64,000 nucleotides of DNA from Margaritispora aquatica (Eukaryota; Ascomycota; Leotiomycetes; Helotiales; Discinellaceae): contig VJWN01000024.1 in the NCBI GenBank assembly GCA_007644065.1, positions 137,902-201,901 on the forward strand, in the 5' to 3' direction. How positions within the stretch are numbered: the first letter of the stretch is position 1; the number at the start of each line of letters is the position of its first letter. Below are positions 48,695 through 62,400 of the stretch, piece after piece. The translations under genes and the position numbers were made by a program. The notes beneath the pieces were generated by a model, which saw only the letters and a list, made by a program, of their open reading frames with translations, was not told the origin of the DNA and made no database searches.

Positions 48695-51600
48695 TCGCAC
48701 TTCAATACCTTACCTGGCAATTCAAAAATGATCAAAGCCCATCTATCTAGATCCTCGCTAACCCTAAACAAGCACTATCTCGCCCCACGCTCTTCCTGGG
48801 TGAAATTTTAGCTTTTTTTTTTTTTTTTTTGGCTTTTGACTTTTTTGGCTTTGGGTTTTCTGACCTGATTTGATGCCAGACAGGGTGTTGTGAGTGATGG
48901 ATGGGTGGGATCTTCTTGTCGTGTGTCGACAGCGGTTCATCGAGATCCATCGACGATTGCCCGGCGACGGACGGATGTCAGGTTCTAGTCAGGTCAGGCC
49001 CCAATAATTCTCGTGAGCGAAATATGATTTCAGGGTCCTGTCTATCCGTCCGTCTATCTGGCCCCTCTCCTCTTCTTAGATCTATGTGCCGTCTTGTGGA
49101 TAGTTCCATGTATTTCTCCCAACTACCTCCGTGGTGCATACCTCTCACATCCACAACCACAACAGCAAGCAATATTCATTGTCGTAACTCGGTCAAGTAG
49201 TGTTCACTATAATCCGAACCCCTGCGTCGCAAAAGTACCAAGTCAATTTTACATTGAAAGTCTCCGATACGGAGGTACCTCAGTCGAAAGAAATACCGAA
49301 GGGGGGTGCGAGATATGGGTACACAAGATCTACACGTCTAAAGCTGGAGTAGGTAATAACTCAGCCAACTATTGTCTAGCACTAGCCCTAGATCCATGCC
49401 CCATCCATCTCCCCAACTTGACTTTTCGCGATCTTCCCGTCCATTCCAGCGCTTCGAATCGACCCATGGAGCATGGAAGCCAAACTAGATCCTTCGTTTC
49501 TGCTGGATCGGGGGGAGATGCCCCATCCTTCCCATCAATCTGACTAGCTAGCATCTGCCCTGCACACTGCCAATAATAGTGATGAGAAAAGGCTAAGTCA
49601 AATCTAAGTTCGCGGCCGCCGCCCGTTAGAAGTTATGGGAGGTAGTATCAACTGCTGCAGCAGCATCTGCAGCACCGAACTAAAGCTAAAAATGATCTTT
49701 TTCCCTTCTGGGCCAATTGTCGTCGTGGGAAAAGTCTCGCTTGAGTCGTGGGCACACTGCTATACGAGATGAGAGTTGCATTTGCGACCAATTGCCATGG
49801 TTGCTGAATGGATATTCGGCTTGAGATGAGGGCTTTCGGTCGCCTAATGTTGTTGAATGTAGGATCTTTGGATCTTGATGCTTGACCGCCTCGAGCATCT
49901 TCGTATGATCTTCAGCATCAACTTCTCCATTGCGGATACTGTAGGTGTCATAGTGCAGACTTGGGATTGGGTACCAAATCTCTACATCCTGTTTCTGCTG
50001 CATGTTATGAGATCAAAGCACACACCAATGCATTTTCTACAGACTGTACCGATCCCTCGCCGCCGAAGAATTCCAAGAGACATACTTACATCCATCCACA
50101 CCGTCCCGCTCGCTACGGTTGCATAAACTTTCCATTTGCATTTGCATCAGGCCGTTATCGTTATGTCAAGTAAAGTTGGAACGCTACGGTGTTACTGTAT
50201 CATTCTTTTAGCGATGGCGACAGCGACAACGACAGTGACTCTATTATTACTGTTGAAACAACCAAGTAAACATTCCAAGTCGTTATCAAACATCTCATCA
50301 GTCAAAGTACTACGAGGTACAAGACATATACACACATCCCAGCGTATTGATTCCAGCCCCACCAGTCCCCGTCCCCGTCCCATTTCCAATTCCCGATCCA
50401 TCCCCATCGTAATCTCAAGGCTACACGCAGCTTTCAACCTCACCTCACCTCTTCTGGACGAAAGAATAGACGGGCGGCCTGACGTGACAATGGGATCTTC
50501 CTTTCTGTACGACTTCCCACTTCCAATCCAATCCCACTGACAGCCCGATTCTGGGACCCGTACGTATCGCGCGCGGTCCCAGAGGTCTCAGTCATCATTC
50601 ATTTCAACCCTTCATTCACCCTTCAATCTCCAGAAATGGGGTTTTGTTTCTTGCAGGAAAAGAAGAGGATGGATCCACTGCCAATCATATATCTGACTGT
50701 GGATTTTTAGCGAGGGACGGCACGTTTTTCCCCTCTGTGAGTGAGCGTCTGAGTCTTGGATTGTCTGAGTCTGGGAACTGTCTGAGTAAGTGAGGTATTC
50801 TTCTGCTTCTTCTTCTGCTTCTGTCGTCCGAGACATCATCTCTTCAATCTTGAACATGTGAGACCTTTCTGTCGATCAGTCACTTTTTGAAGCAACTAAC
50901 TCAAGCTACTGTCCTGTACTCGTACTAGTCATTCCCAGGTCTAGGGTTTGGGGTTCCCATTCTTTTCTTTATTAGTGCTTTTCTCGTGGATCTCATGAGA
51001 GATGAATGAGGATGACTGAGATGAACTCCAAATGGAAAATCGACCCATACTCCACTTAGTGTCTTTTAGCTCTTCGGTAGCCTGGATCTTTTTTTCTTTT
51101 ATATTATTTTCCTCCTTGACTATCCGATTATTTGACTACTCCTTTTAGCTGCACAAGTGCAAGATGAAGATCGTAGATCAGCACTATTATTACTGTTTAT
51201 ATGACCTAGGTACCCTTACCGACTGTATTATAGATATTTAAAGTACCGTCAAGTAGTGGAGAAGAGCGGAAGACCTACTTTAAAGTATTCGTCAGTGCAA
51301 GTTACATTTATTGTTCTTTTTCCCAAGGGTCATGGTCGAAATGGCGTATCCCACCCATCACCCATCACCCATAACCCTGACGTACACTCTCCTCTCTCCT
51401 CTCTCTGTTCTCCGTACGTGTCCCACCCATCCCCCCCCCCCTACCATCAACCGACCCTGTTCTTTTGTTTTCATCCTTCGATTCCCTGGCTTGTCCCTTT
51501 GTCCCCCTTGTCGCCTTATTCCCTTGTCCCCCCCATGGATCGCATCTGATCGGAATCTCTCTTTTTCTGGCTGGTGAGGGACGATACAACACTAGCACGC

Positions 51601-52678
51601 ACAAGCATACAAGCATACAAAGCACACAAAGCACACAAACGCACGTACTCCAGCATATCACTCAACCCACTCACTCAAGCCTCAAGCCTCTAGCATCACT
51701 CACTCACTTCCTAGTACCAGTACCCACACTACTAGTACTACTAGTACAATACGGAGGAGTACTCCCTCTTTCTTACTAGTCTCCAGTCACTTACTTACCT
51801 TTTTGCTTTCTGGCCCTTCCGAAACATTAACCTCCCACCATCTCCCACCACCCATCATCTATCAGCCATCTATCTACCCATCCAGATTCAAATCCACCAT
51901 CATCCACATCCACATCCACATTTACCTCGTCCCTCTCCCACCTTCCCCCTTCGACTTTTTGATTCCTCCACCCATACCAAAGAAAGGTTATCCAGCAATA
52001 TCTAAGACACTCCAAGCAGTCGACGACGGCTTCACCACAAGAAGAAGAACAACTACTCCACCGCCACTCCACGTTGAATCAGATTTCATATTTCATATTT
52101 TTAGAGTAGGGGTGTGCGGATTCTCCACGGGCACGGTGACGCCTCTAAGACATCCTCCACCCATTCATCACTTCCAAAGCCAAAGCCAAAAAGGGACGGC
52201 ACAGAGTTGCTTCCATTCATAACTGAAGCGCATTCCGACCTTTATCGACCACCGACTCTCTTGTCCCGTAGAATAGACGCAGACAGACGCTCAAACGCAC
52301 CCACGCTCCCCATCTCAATCCTTCAGATCGCACATTGATCTCGGGATCCAATACACACACATATACATAAATACATACCATCTTAGATCTAGATACAGAT
52401 CTTATATACCCATACCATACCACCGTCACTCAGATTTGCCAAAGTCACTCGAGAAAATTATCGAAGCGCACCTCGCACAACCGACTTCCCAAGCACCTTC
52501 CAACTTACAATATACAATATCCCTCACAGTACTCGAATAAAAGGGAAAGCTGCAGATGGTTCGGTGAACTGGTGCAACGGCTACCTACATCGGGATCACT
52601 ATAGTACTCTTCGCCCAAGGACCATCTTCATAAAACCTCACTTGGAGACCTCGGACCGATCATCTTGGGTATTTCACA

Positions 52679-54270
52679 ATGGAGTCTTTAGATGCAAGCA
52701 GACAGATGTACGTTCAAGTCCCTCGTCGTTCTACGAAGTAGTTCGGTGCTCAATAATGGGGAGTTGCTAATTTGTATTGCCTTGACAGTGGACTGCCATC
52801 CATTTTGAACCACCCCCACGAGAAGCACGATCGACTCAATACCGATCGACCATACACATCTGCCAGCGCAATGTCGACAACACAAATCAGTCCTCTTTCC
52901 TATATCAGTAATCCTCCACCACCCTATTCAAACAATTGGGCACCAACATCGTCACATTCGGGCATTCCTTCACCTCCAGACTCGCGGCGGACGTCGGACA
53001 ACGAGAAGCCAGCGCCTATACAAACATCACAACCTCACCGTCCTTCCTTACCCTCCATAAACTCAATAACAGAGCCATTATCTGCGACATCATTCATTTC
53101 ACCACCAGGAACAGCACACCCGTACTCGCAGTCCCAACGCCCTCACTCTGCATCGCAGCCATACCCTCCATCGGACCGACCTCCGTATCCTCCATCACAA
53201 ATCTCTCCTCTACAACGACAACCATCTCCACAGCACCCAACACATTCACACTCAAATCCATTTGCTCGAGCAGAAGAGAGACCAGGAGCTCCATTTGCGG
53301 AACCACCCAGACACTCCTCAATCTCGTCCTTTCGTGGTCCACCTGCACCAGCTACACACTACCCAACTACACCTTATGAATCACCAAGACACGAGTATGA
53401 CCCTCGTTCTCGAGAACCAGTCACAAATGGATACCACCACCCTCCACCAAATTCTTATGCACCAAGTCACGCACAAGCCATTCCAATTCATCAACCACCT
53501 GTGTTCACTCAACCAAGATTCTCACCAAGGGATTCCAGAGACATGCAAGAGTGGAAACTTGCTGGTGAGAAGCAAGATCCGGCAGCTGCTGCAAGACAAG
53601 GTGTGAAGCGACATCTCGATGTGTGGGATTTCGAGAACAATCTCGCCGAGGTTTGTAAAGTTAACACATGAACTAGGCTGTTACTGACATGCTCTAGATT
53701 AATACCCACAGTAATGCATTGCAAGAATGGTCATCGCACTACAACGCCATTGCTCAAGAACAACAGCGGATGGTTGGCACTCTTCCAGCCAGGATGCCTA
53801 CCCTAGATTCTGTGCATGATATGATGAGGAAGCAACAAAAGATCTATGAGGCCCTCGAGAGAATGACAACCATCATCAATGAGCAAGCCGAGATCGACCA
53901 ACGTACTCGCGAGCAAGGCAATAGACCTTCGGAGCATGACAATGAGCAGGCTTATGGTGAAGATATGAGAAACCACGGTTATATTTCAGAAAGCAAGAAA
54001 CGAAGAGGTGTAAGTAGCGTTGGCCCTGGAACAATCAACGGTCTAACACCTTCCAAGAGAGCCGCACCTCCTGGGCGTTGTCACAGTTGTAGTCGAGCAG
54101 AAACACCAGAATGGAGACGGGGTCCTGATGGAGCTCGAACTCTTTGCAACGCATGTGGACTACACTATGCCAAATTAACCAGAAAACAAACGATCAAGCA
54201 GTCGCAAACGGCCAACGGATCATCTCTAAGGCCAAAGTCTATGGATGAGACCTCACCGCGACAGATATGA
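52679..54270 (+). CDS. nsdD: NsdD-type GATA zinc-finger transcription factor
   Basis: A 497-aa nuclear regulator. Orthologues control sexual development, conidiation and light responses (NsdD in Aspergillus, SUB-1 in Neurospora, LTF1 in Botrytis). Exons are 52679-52737, 52789-53650 and 53698-54270, with in-frame joins (RRST-N-GLPS, NNLAE|INTHS). The N terminus MESLDASRQMYVQVPRR is typical of the group. Residues about 50-250 are Pro/Ser/His-rich and probably disordered. A helical region (WDFENNLAE to MTTIINEQAEID) follows. The single C-terminal finger is C-x2-C-x18-C-x2-C (CHSCSRAETPEW, CNACGLHYAKLTRK), preceded by SKRAAPPGR. The start context cacaATGg is good. An ATG-initiated reading at 52772 lies in intron 1 and is not used. 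Very long gene-free flanks suggest complex control. Confidence 0.95.
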
Positions 54271-55700
54271 GAACAATGATTTCCTACTATTCGGTTTTTG
54301 TATTCATAAAATACCTTGTTTGCCGGCAATTTCAGCCGACTACAGACGTCTGATATTGCAATGTTTGATCAAGGAGTTTGGGAGAGGTGGAAGCGAGAGC
54401 AAAAGTTGACACGAATATACAAGATAAGCAGTCAGCATCGATTTTCGCATCACCGCCTATCAGGGCTAGACGTTCTCATCTCGGACCTCTTTTAGGAGGA
54501 AACTTTGTTACATCAGCATCATAACAACGCGGCATTTTGGTGAGCATTTTCTTGCGGGTCCGGCATATATATTCGGGGTCGCTTTTAGGCGTTCTTTTGG
54601 AGCAGCAATTTTCTTCCAGCTGCGGTGATACCTGGAACGGATGGATCTTCGGGGACAAACAGTATACCGGGAGAGAGGCTCACGTGCCCGCCCTTGCATT
54701 CATGGGCTGGAGTTATTTGATTTTAATTTTTCTGTTCACTTTCTACTGCTTTATATGAGCATGTTCTAGGTGGGCTCAATGGGATTTTCGAGGAGGGTTA
54801 CAGAGGATGTGGAGGTAGATCAGGACCTGGCTCGAGACGGATAGGGAGATACCTGTGGATTTTGAGCAAGGATGGATGAGTAGTTTGACCTGGGGAGAGT
54901 TGGACAGCCTTGTGTTTGATGTTAGTGCTGTCGCTACTACTGGAGTCCAGATGGTACTCTTGGGGGTTGATGTTGTTACAAGTTCCGACATTGAGGAGCA
55001 CTGGCTCGGTCCACATACCGGTGGTGATGTTCACGGTGCGATTCAATGTTAAGGCAAGCCAATATCAATTTAGCGGGGTTTAGATAGCTGCTCGATCCGC
55101 TTTGATCACGGACACTAGCTAGCTAGGTAGTTCTCACACGTTGAGAGCGTTGAGCGAACAAACAAATTCACAAATCACTCATCCACCATCTAATTATGAT
55201 GTGTCCTTTTCCTTTCGTGCTCGCTCTGAACCGTATGACATCACAGACGATTTTGCGGCGCTACATTTTTGATTGACCATGCTACGCTTGGTTAGTAGGC
55301 ATCGGTGGTTCACTTATCGATACCTACCCAATCGCCATGTGGCTGAGGTGAACCTATGGTGCGCCACTTGGGATTTCTGTGGTGGCAATTTTTTAGCTAA
55401 GGAAGTCACGAAGGTATGCGTGTGTCTGTATGTATGTTATGTATATGTTGTGTATGTTTGAGACGGTTTTGAAACCTAGGACGTAAGGTAAGGTAAGGGT
55501 AAGGTAGGTGATGAATTATTTGAGATTGGAGATTGGATGTGTGATCTTATTCGCCTCTCCGTGTGTGTGGAACAACTGACCGACCGACTGACCGAATTGG
55601 GCGGTGATGGCGGTGGCGGCGGCGGGGACAGAGAGAGAGAGAGAGGAGGGAGGAGCTTGGAGCTTAGAGCATAGAGTAGTGAAGTTGTGATGGAATGGAA

Positions 55701-55730
55701 TGGGATCGGATGGGATCGGATGGGATCGGA
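55701..55730 (+). repeat. 10-bp tandem repeat (tgggatcgga) x3
   Basis: Three exact copies, with diverged units on both sides (tggaatggaa, tggggatggg). Confidence 0.93.
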
Positions 55731-55838
55731 TGGGGATGGGGCGGTATGGCATTGTATAGTTTGGCTTTGCTATGGCATGGCATGGGGCGGCTCACTCCTC
55801 GCATCCAATAAGTGACCGAGCGGAGGGTTATCCGTTAA

Positions 55839-55870
55839 GTATTGGATTGGGTATTGGATTGGGTATTGGG
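55839..55870 (+). repeat. 12-bp tandem repeat (gtattggattgg)
   Basis: Two exact copies plus a partial third. Confidence 0.92.
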
Positions 55871-56000
55871 TAGGGGGGCGGTAGGGGAGGTAGGGGGGGG
55901 GAGGTATTTGGATGGCTTTTTGCTTTTTGCTATTTGCTACGTTTTCTGTTTTCTGCTTTCTGCGCTCTGTTTACTGCGCTCTAGTTCCGGTTCTGCTTCT

Positions 56001-56043
56001 GGAATGTTGGAATGTTGGAATTTTGGAATTTTGGAATTTTGGA
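56001..56043 (+). repeat. ggaatgtt / ggaatttt tandem repeat
   Basis: Two copies of an 8-bp unit ggaatgtt pass into three copies of ggaatttt, showing one fixed substitution between sub-blocks. Confidence 0.9.
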
Positions 56044-56190
56044 TTACCTTTGGATTTTAGAGAGGGGAGGGAATAGGGTAGGTGGAATTTTTGTGAGTCG
56101 TGAATCTTGCGAAGTTTCGTTTCACTTCGTCAGGCTTTTTTTTCTTTGTTTTTCTTTTTGTTGGTTTTCTGTTTCTGTTTCTGTTTCTTC

Positions 56191-56250
56191 GTCATTGTTA
56201 TTGTCATTGTTATTGTCATTGTTATTGTCATTGTTATTGTTATTGTCATT
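56191..56250 (+). repeat. 12-bp tandem repeat (gtcattgttatt) x5
   Basis: Four exact copies and one variant fill 60 bp, the longest tandem array in the window. The period is a multiple of three, but no supported gene contains it. Confidence 0.95.
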
Positions 56251-56392
56251 ATGTTCTCTTTCTTCGGTCATGTGGGTCTTGGTTGGGTTTTGGTTAGGTT
56301 TTGGTTGAGGTAAGGTAAGGCAAGGTAGGTCTTAGATATTGATTGATGTTGGGTGGCGAGGTCTTTCTTTCGGTGCGGTCTAGATCTCTGTA

Positions 56393-56424
56393 TGTCTGGA
56401 AGTCTGGATGTCTGGAAGTCTGGA
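56393..56424 (+). repeat. 16-bp tandem repeat (tgtctggaagtctgga) x2
   Basis: Two exact copies, the unit itself being a diverged duplication of tctgga words. Confidence 0.92.
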
Positions 56425-59400
56425 TGTTGGAAGTCGTGATGTGATGTCTCTTGTATTTGATTTCATTTGATTTCATTTCCATGCGGCTCGGTTCGGTTTA
56501 TTTGTGCTTTTCTCTTGTATTTGTTTTGGTGTTGGTTTTCGTGTTGGGGATTGAGATGAGATTTTGGGTCTATGGTGTTGAGTCGGGTTGAGTTGAGTTG
56601 GGCAAGATATGATGGCGATGAAATCAGAAACAGAAGCGGAGACAAGGTCTCAAGGGTACTTACTATGCTGTGCTGTACTATGTTTAAGGTAGCTGAGGAG
56701 AGGTATAAAATCTGGTTTTAAATTGCAGAGACTGCCTTGTGTGGAATCGCGTCCCATTCTTTCTACAATTTCTACAGCATCTAAATATCTGCTAGGCTGA
56801 TGCATACATACTTGCTGCTTGCTTGCTTGCAACTCATCAGCATGGCTGGTACACGGCATGAATACCGAAACTCTCCTCACGGTACCCGCACAAATCAATC
56901 ACCAACACTGTCTGTCTGACAAAGTGGGATTTTTATTATTCATCTAGTTGATGCGATGTCTTCGATGCGTAGACAAGTCTACAGTCTCCTAGATCGTGGC
57001 TTATGCGGTCCTAGGTGTTTGCTTTTTTTTATCCCCAAGTCCCAACCTAACCCGACTCCGATTCGATTCAAGAACGTACCTTGCACGCGGTAGGTGGAGA
57101 GATTGGGTGAGGTTGCTCGGTTGCTTCAGGGTAGGTTATGTCGTGTACCCGTGGGTTATGGCTATGGCTGAAGTGGAATCTTGCAGGGCAGGGGAGGGAA
57201 AGTAATGGAAAGGAAAGGCGAGGTGGCTAAGTGGGTAAGTGAGTAAGTGGAAGTAAGTACTTACCTACCTAGCTAGCGCTAGATGTTCAGACGCATGAAT
57301 CAAGCGCATGGTTGAAGTCGGATGAAGGTCGATATATTCATTTAAGACTTTAAATAAAAGAGGAGATGGGTTTCAGCTGGTCCAGCTGGAGTGTAGTGGA
57401 CTGGAATGGAATGAAGTGGAGTTGAATCGGAGTCGGTGTTCCAGGCTGATGATTTCAAATCCTCAGATTCAATTAAATGATGTGATGTGATCGGGTAAGT
57501 TTAAGCTTGGGAATAAGCTTGCTCATGATCTTGATCTTGGCGAGATGGATACCCGAGTTAGGTCATATTTGTGATATTTGTGGGGTGATTAACCAAATGA
57601 AGGGAAGAAGAGGGGGCCAACTAAGTATGAAAGGATAATACAGTCATACAGCCATACAGGGACGTAGGATACATCGCGATTAAGCGCCTGGTATGACAAG
57701 TAACTACGTTGTGATTTGGCGAGGAGGGAAAAGGAGAAACAAGCGAGAAAGCAACAAAGGCAAAGCCCGACGACAAGGGATGACATTGCGCTCGGATAAT
57801 TTGTTCGTTGGCGATGGACTGGACTAAGTGGTCTCCAATATAATTGTAGGTACCAGAGGTAGTGAGTATGATCATAGACACATAAAATACGCGCCGACGG
57901 GACATTAACAAATCGTCGGATAAAGAGGAACTTTGGGATCAGATGTCCGCTCGGATATGAGGTGTTGAGATCTTTATGTCTGTGTTGCGACACTAAAGGA
58001 GTTAGAAGATCCGTGGTAAGATACTTGAACTCGGATCGTTTCCGTGGCAGATTTAATTCCGCCTCATCTTCTCCTCTTACTCCATACCAGGCCTGTTGGA
58101 TGCACGGTATGCACGGTATGATATGATGCAAGGCGCGCCTTGGAGCAAGTTTGACATGTAGATGGGGAGCTAGCGTACTCGGAAGCACGACTAGAAGACT
58201 AAAAAGATTGGACGACATCAATACTTGCCAAGTCCGCCAAGTTCAGAGTATAGTGTAGTATGATTATCTTTTGGTAGTGCTAGCGGCGGAACGAAATGCG
58301 ATTCAAATAACGAGACTTTGATATCAATCATCAAGTTGTAGAGAAGTATCTAAATTAGCCGGCGACGGGGCTAGTGCTTCATTACTCATTTACCTCTCCG
58401 TAGTCTAAGTAGTAGTTGAGTTCTTAGTCTTTCGGGTTTCCCCTGCAGAGCTGAATCGCGGTTGAGGCTTGATGGAGTGACGGAGGATCGGAAACTGGGC
58501 TTGTTGGACTTTGTCCACTAATGCAGGCTTCCACGTGGAGAGTTGGAAGTTGGTACTTAGCACGACTGGACTAGATAGTGAGGACGGCGACCATGAGCGG
58601 GGTCAGTGCTAGTGCTGGTGAGCTGTGTTAGTCATGTTGATAATAGTGAGGGAGACTAAACCAAACTAAGTAGAAAACAGTATCCGTGGCGAGAGCTTAT
58701 ACTATGATGTAATATACCGACCAAGCGACCAAGCGAAGGATTTTAGACAATTCTTTCAAGCACTTACAAAAACCGGAGAACTCTTCACTGTGGAACGAGC
58801 TATCTTCTACCGATCGTACCACGATTCGACTTTCTCATCTGACCAAAATGATGGGTTGTGCAGTTGGGAAACTGAGACATTGGGCTGATTAAGCGAAATG
58901 CCTCGAGGACATTGTATTGGATAAGGTCGATGTGGTGGTGGCGGGGCGGGCAAATCGATCTAGATCCAGATCGCGATCGATTCGGTACAAGTACCCCGCA
59001 GCGGTAAAGTGAAGTGTATCTCCTGGACGATCTGATTACTGAACTGGTCTGGGCTTTGACTTTGGTTTTGGCATTTCCGCTGGACATGGATAAGTAGCTG
59101 ATGTATAGTAGCCCATCCATGACTTCGTGTCTGTGACTATAATATAATACGCTTTGCTTTTTTTTTTTTGTTCCCAAGAGAAGGTAGGACTGATTGATTG
59201 TACGTATATGTGACAAAGCGCCGGCTGTGTCGCTGATAAGGGCCTAATTCAACAGGAGTATCTAGAGCTATGGTGAAATCAGTTAGTGAGCGAGAGATAT
59301 CGTATGTTTTCCCAAAATAAAAATAAAAATAAATATAAAATCGACATACTTGCGATTGGCAGCCCCATCGGTCCAGGTACCGAATCCGACTAGACTTCAT

Positions 59401-62400
59401 CATAGATTCAAGCTTCCGCAACCTTCAACCTGCGTTGCCATGACTAGCAAGCCCTCAAACTCAATCTCCTCCTCTTGTTCTCCCGCCATTCGACAGTGAT
59501 AGACATTGGAAATCCCATTTCTTTGGCAAGGTATTGCAAGAGTCATGAGGCCCTCCCTCCACGCATGCATCGCTCCAGCGGAGGAAGCAGAGGAAGGAAA
59601 GGGAGATCTTAGCGTACAGTAAGCTACTGCATACGGGCAAATCGCATCTCATCTTTAGCTTTTAGCCTCCTGTAACTCGTACTGGTCCTGTAAGGTTCAT
59701 GGGATGGGATGGATGGGGCGTGATGTGATGGGACGGGATCGAATCGTGCTTGCATGCATGCATACTCGCTGGCAGCACATGTGCATGCTACTGTAGTAGA
59801 CGAGTGGCTGGTTGGCTAGTTGGCCGAGTACCGTCCGTACCTTGTATCTACGGTATGCATCTGTGCTGTGTGCATCTATCTTTCCTTTCTGCTTATTGTC
59901 ACTGCTTTGCATCTTGCCCGATCGAAAGCTGGTGCTGGTGGGGGCTCTTCAAGGAATGCTTGTCGGAATAGATAAATCAAATTATCTGATTGGCGTTTTT
60001 GGGGGTAAGTCAGGTAGGGTACGTGGTTACCGAGTAGCTATGGCCATTGCTTTTTATCGACGTGCTTGTTATGAGCATGACATGGTATCGTATGGTGTGG
60101 CTAGCATCATAAAACAAGACACATTACCCCGTGCTCACTTGAAAGGGACCAGGGAGGCAGATATGCCATAGGATGGATCATGGATGAGATGGCATGAAAG
60201 GAAGGCACTTGGTGTGTTGTGCTGCATGTGTATTTCCTTTTTCACGGTCTTGATTCTCCGCGACAAGTCTTCCTTGATGGCTCCCGACTCGCTTGTTTGG
60301 AAAAGCTTACTTCACCCTCTTATTATAACGCACACACTCTTACGCGTACGATTTCTATATATTGGGTTTTCGTTTTTCGGTTTCTTACGGCTGGTGCGGG
60401 GCGGGGCGATGCGGGGCGATTTGGCTCTCTGGCTTTGTTCTACCTATTGTGGTATGCTATGATTACTTGTGGTATTTGCTTTCTTGTTGATGAAGCGATG
60501 ACTAAGTGCTGCTGTGTGGGGGCTTAAGACGACACGAGAAAAGAAAGATGGAGATGGGTGGAGAGGGAGGTGATACAGTAATATTCTATCTGTCCGTACG
60601 GTACAATACTAGGGTTGTGATATCAAACCCTCGTCTCTCCGGTGGGGGGACCGGTGGAGGGACTGGGGATGGATGATGGCTGATGTACTAGGATTCAATT
60701 CGCATTCGCGACCTGGGGTTTATTTCGTTATGCTGCAGTACACTAGTTGATATCTCATGTATGCGTGATGTAGGTACTCCGCAAGATCTCACAACGGAGA
60801 TACCGATACGAGTACAGATCGAAATTGTGCTGACCTGGTAGGAGGACATAACACGTACCCGGTCTGGAATCTGTGTTTAATTCAAGGTTGCTCATTGGTC
60901 GACTAAAAGAGAAAAAAATCTGCCGTACGTAGAGGATAGCAAAATGTAAGGATGAGTGTGTGAGGGAGCCAGGACGCTCGACACGAGACGCATGCTGTGT
61001 GGAATGTGTGGTGGGATATGTGATGGGATGGCAGAGCATAGCATGGCATGCAGATGAGATGAGATCGATCGATCCGATGTCACGCAACACAATGCGCCCC
61101 GTGTCCACAACGGCTTTTTCGTCGCTTCCTGGGGTAAGGCATGTATCTTCGTACTGGCTAGGTTGCCTGGAAAGGGTAAGTTTTTATTTTATTTTGTTTT
61201 TATTTTTATGCTGGTCAGAATAACTTCCTGGTTGGTGGGGGTTTGGAGGGCTTGGATTGGAATGGATGCGATTGGACATCTCCTAAGGTTTTACCCCTCC
61301 ATTCACATCCCTACCTACCGACGTACCTACTCGGACATGGATGGGTATGAGTGAGGATGTTGTGTGCTTTTCGCTGGGGTCTAGACTTAGTGAGGTAGGT
61401 ACTTGGGTATTTCTTCTTCAACCTAAAGATATCCACTTGGATGCCCTGTTGTGTTTGAGGCAGAATTAGACAATGTCATCTTTTCTTGAGTTTCACTTAC
61501 TCCAGTACTCATTTTTGTCGACCAGGGATTCCCTTGTATTAATTAGAGTAGGTTAACAGTTTTATAAAATCAACCATCAATCAACGCGGATCAGATAGGA
61601 CACCGAGCTTGAATAAATTTTGCGCTATTGATTGCCCAGAGGAGTGGTTTCCGCTGAAGACAGTGATCCCAGTTTGGACTGCTACTGTACTGGGGACAGG
61701 AATCTCACTTCACTTCGCTATGTCAATGTCTCATTCCCATGGGGAACTTGAAAGACACCACGCGAGATGAAGCGGGGAAGGAGAATGGACTGGGCTTTGG
61801 CATGTCTCTCATCTGTCCTTTCAGCTTCTTGGTTTCTGCGCCGCTGCTCGCCTCTCGTTCATTGAGTCAAGTCAGAGTCTAGTGGAGAACCGATGCTTTG
61901 GCCCTTATCCGGCTTCTTCCTTACTTGCTTGCTTGATCATTGCTTTTCCATCCCTTTTCTTTTTCTGGGCGTCAAACCACCGGATCACACAGTAGGGAAG
62001 CAAGGGCAACCTCAATCGATAAGGTTGCGGTGCCTTGATGCTTGTCTGCCCTACATGAAGCTAGTCATTGCCGGGTCTTTTCCAGGACTCCTGGTAAATA
62101 TGGAGAAAAAGGAACTTCATGAGAGTGGCTAGAGGTGCGAGCAGAGCGAGTAGGCTTGAAATTGCGTGAGTGCGACATCGGAGCCGTTAGATATTTGGAT
62201 ATTCTCGAGTCGCCGTGGAGGCTCTTCAATTGCTTTTCCGTAATTCCGAAAGAAAAGCATGTGGTGAGTGAAAGTTGGCTGTCACTTCTCACATTCTATC
62301 TTTATCTCAATGTCTACAACTTTGCTATCTTTTTGTCTGGTAGTTTTCTTGTCACTTTTTATTTTTTCGGTGATGTCAGTGTCTAAGTAGACATTGCACG

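Larger units (their letters stand above)
38599..52678. other. Gene-free region directly upstream of nsdD
   Basis: 14 kb with no supported coding gene. Open frames are short, overlap on both strands and lack domain resemblance. Present are tandem repeats at 46116-46154, 48070-48101 and 48660-48694, an A14 run near 45807 and a T18 run near 48813. The last 1.3 kb (51.3-52.6 kb) is strongly C/T- and CA-rich on the plus strand, as in long fungal 5' leaders. Confidence 0.55.

Noticed and set aside
48756..48770. Telomere-like word ctaaccctaaac
   Set aside because: A single short word, not an array. The nearby CACCCA repeat has a different unit.
52740..52788. An ATG-like start for the GATA factor inside 52740-52788
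   Set aside because: This stretch is intron 1. Splicing 52737 to 52789 gives the conserved MESLDASRQMYVQ start.
57589..58221. 210-codon minus-strand open frame with hydrophobic segments
   Set aside because: No domain resemblance, low-quality composition and no splice pattern. A chance frame is more likely.
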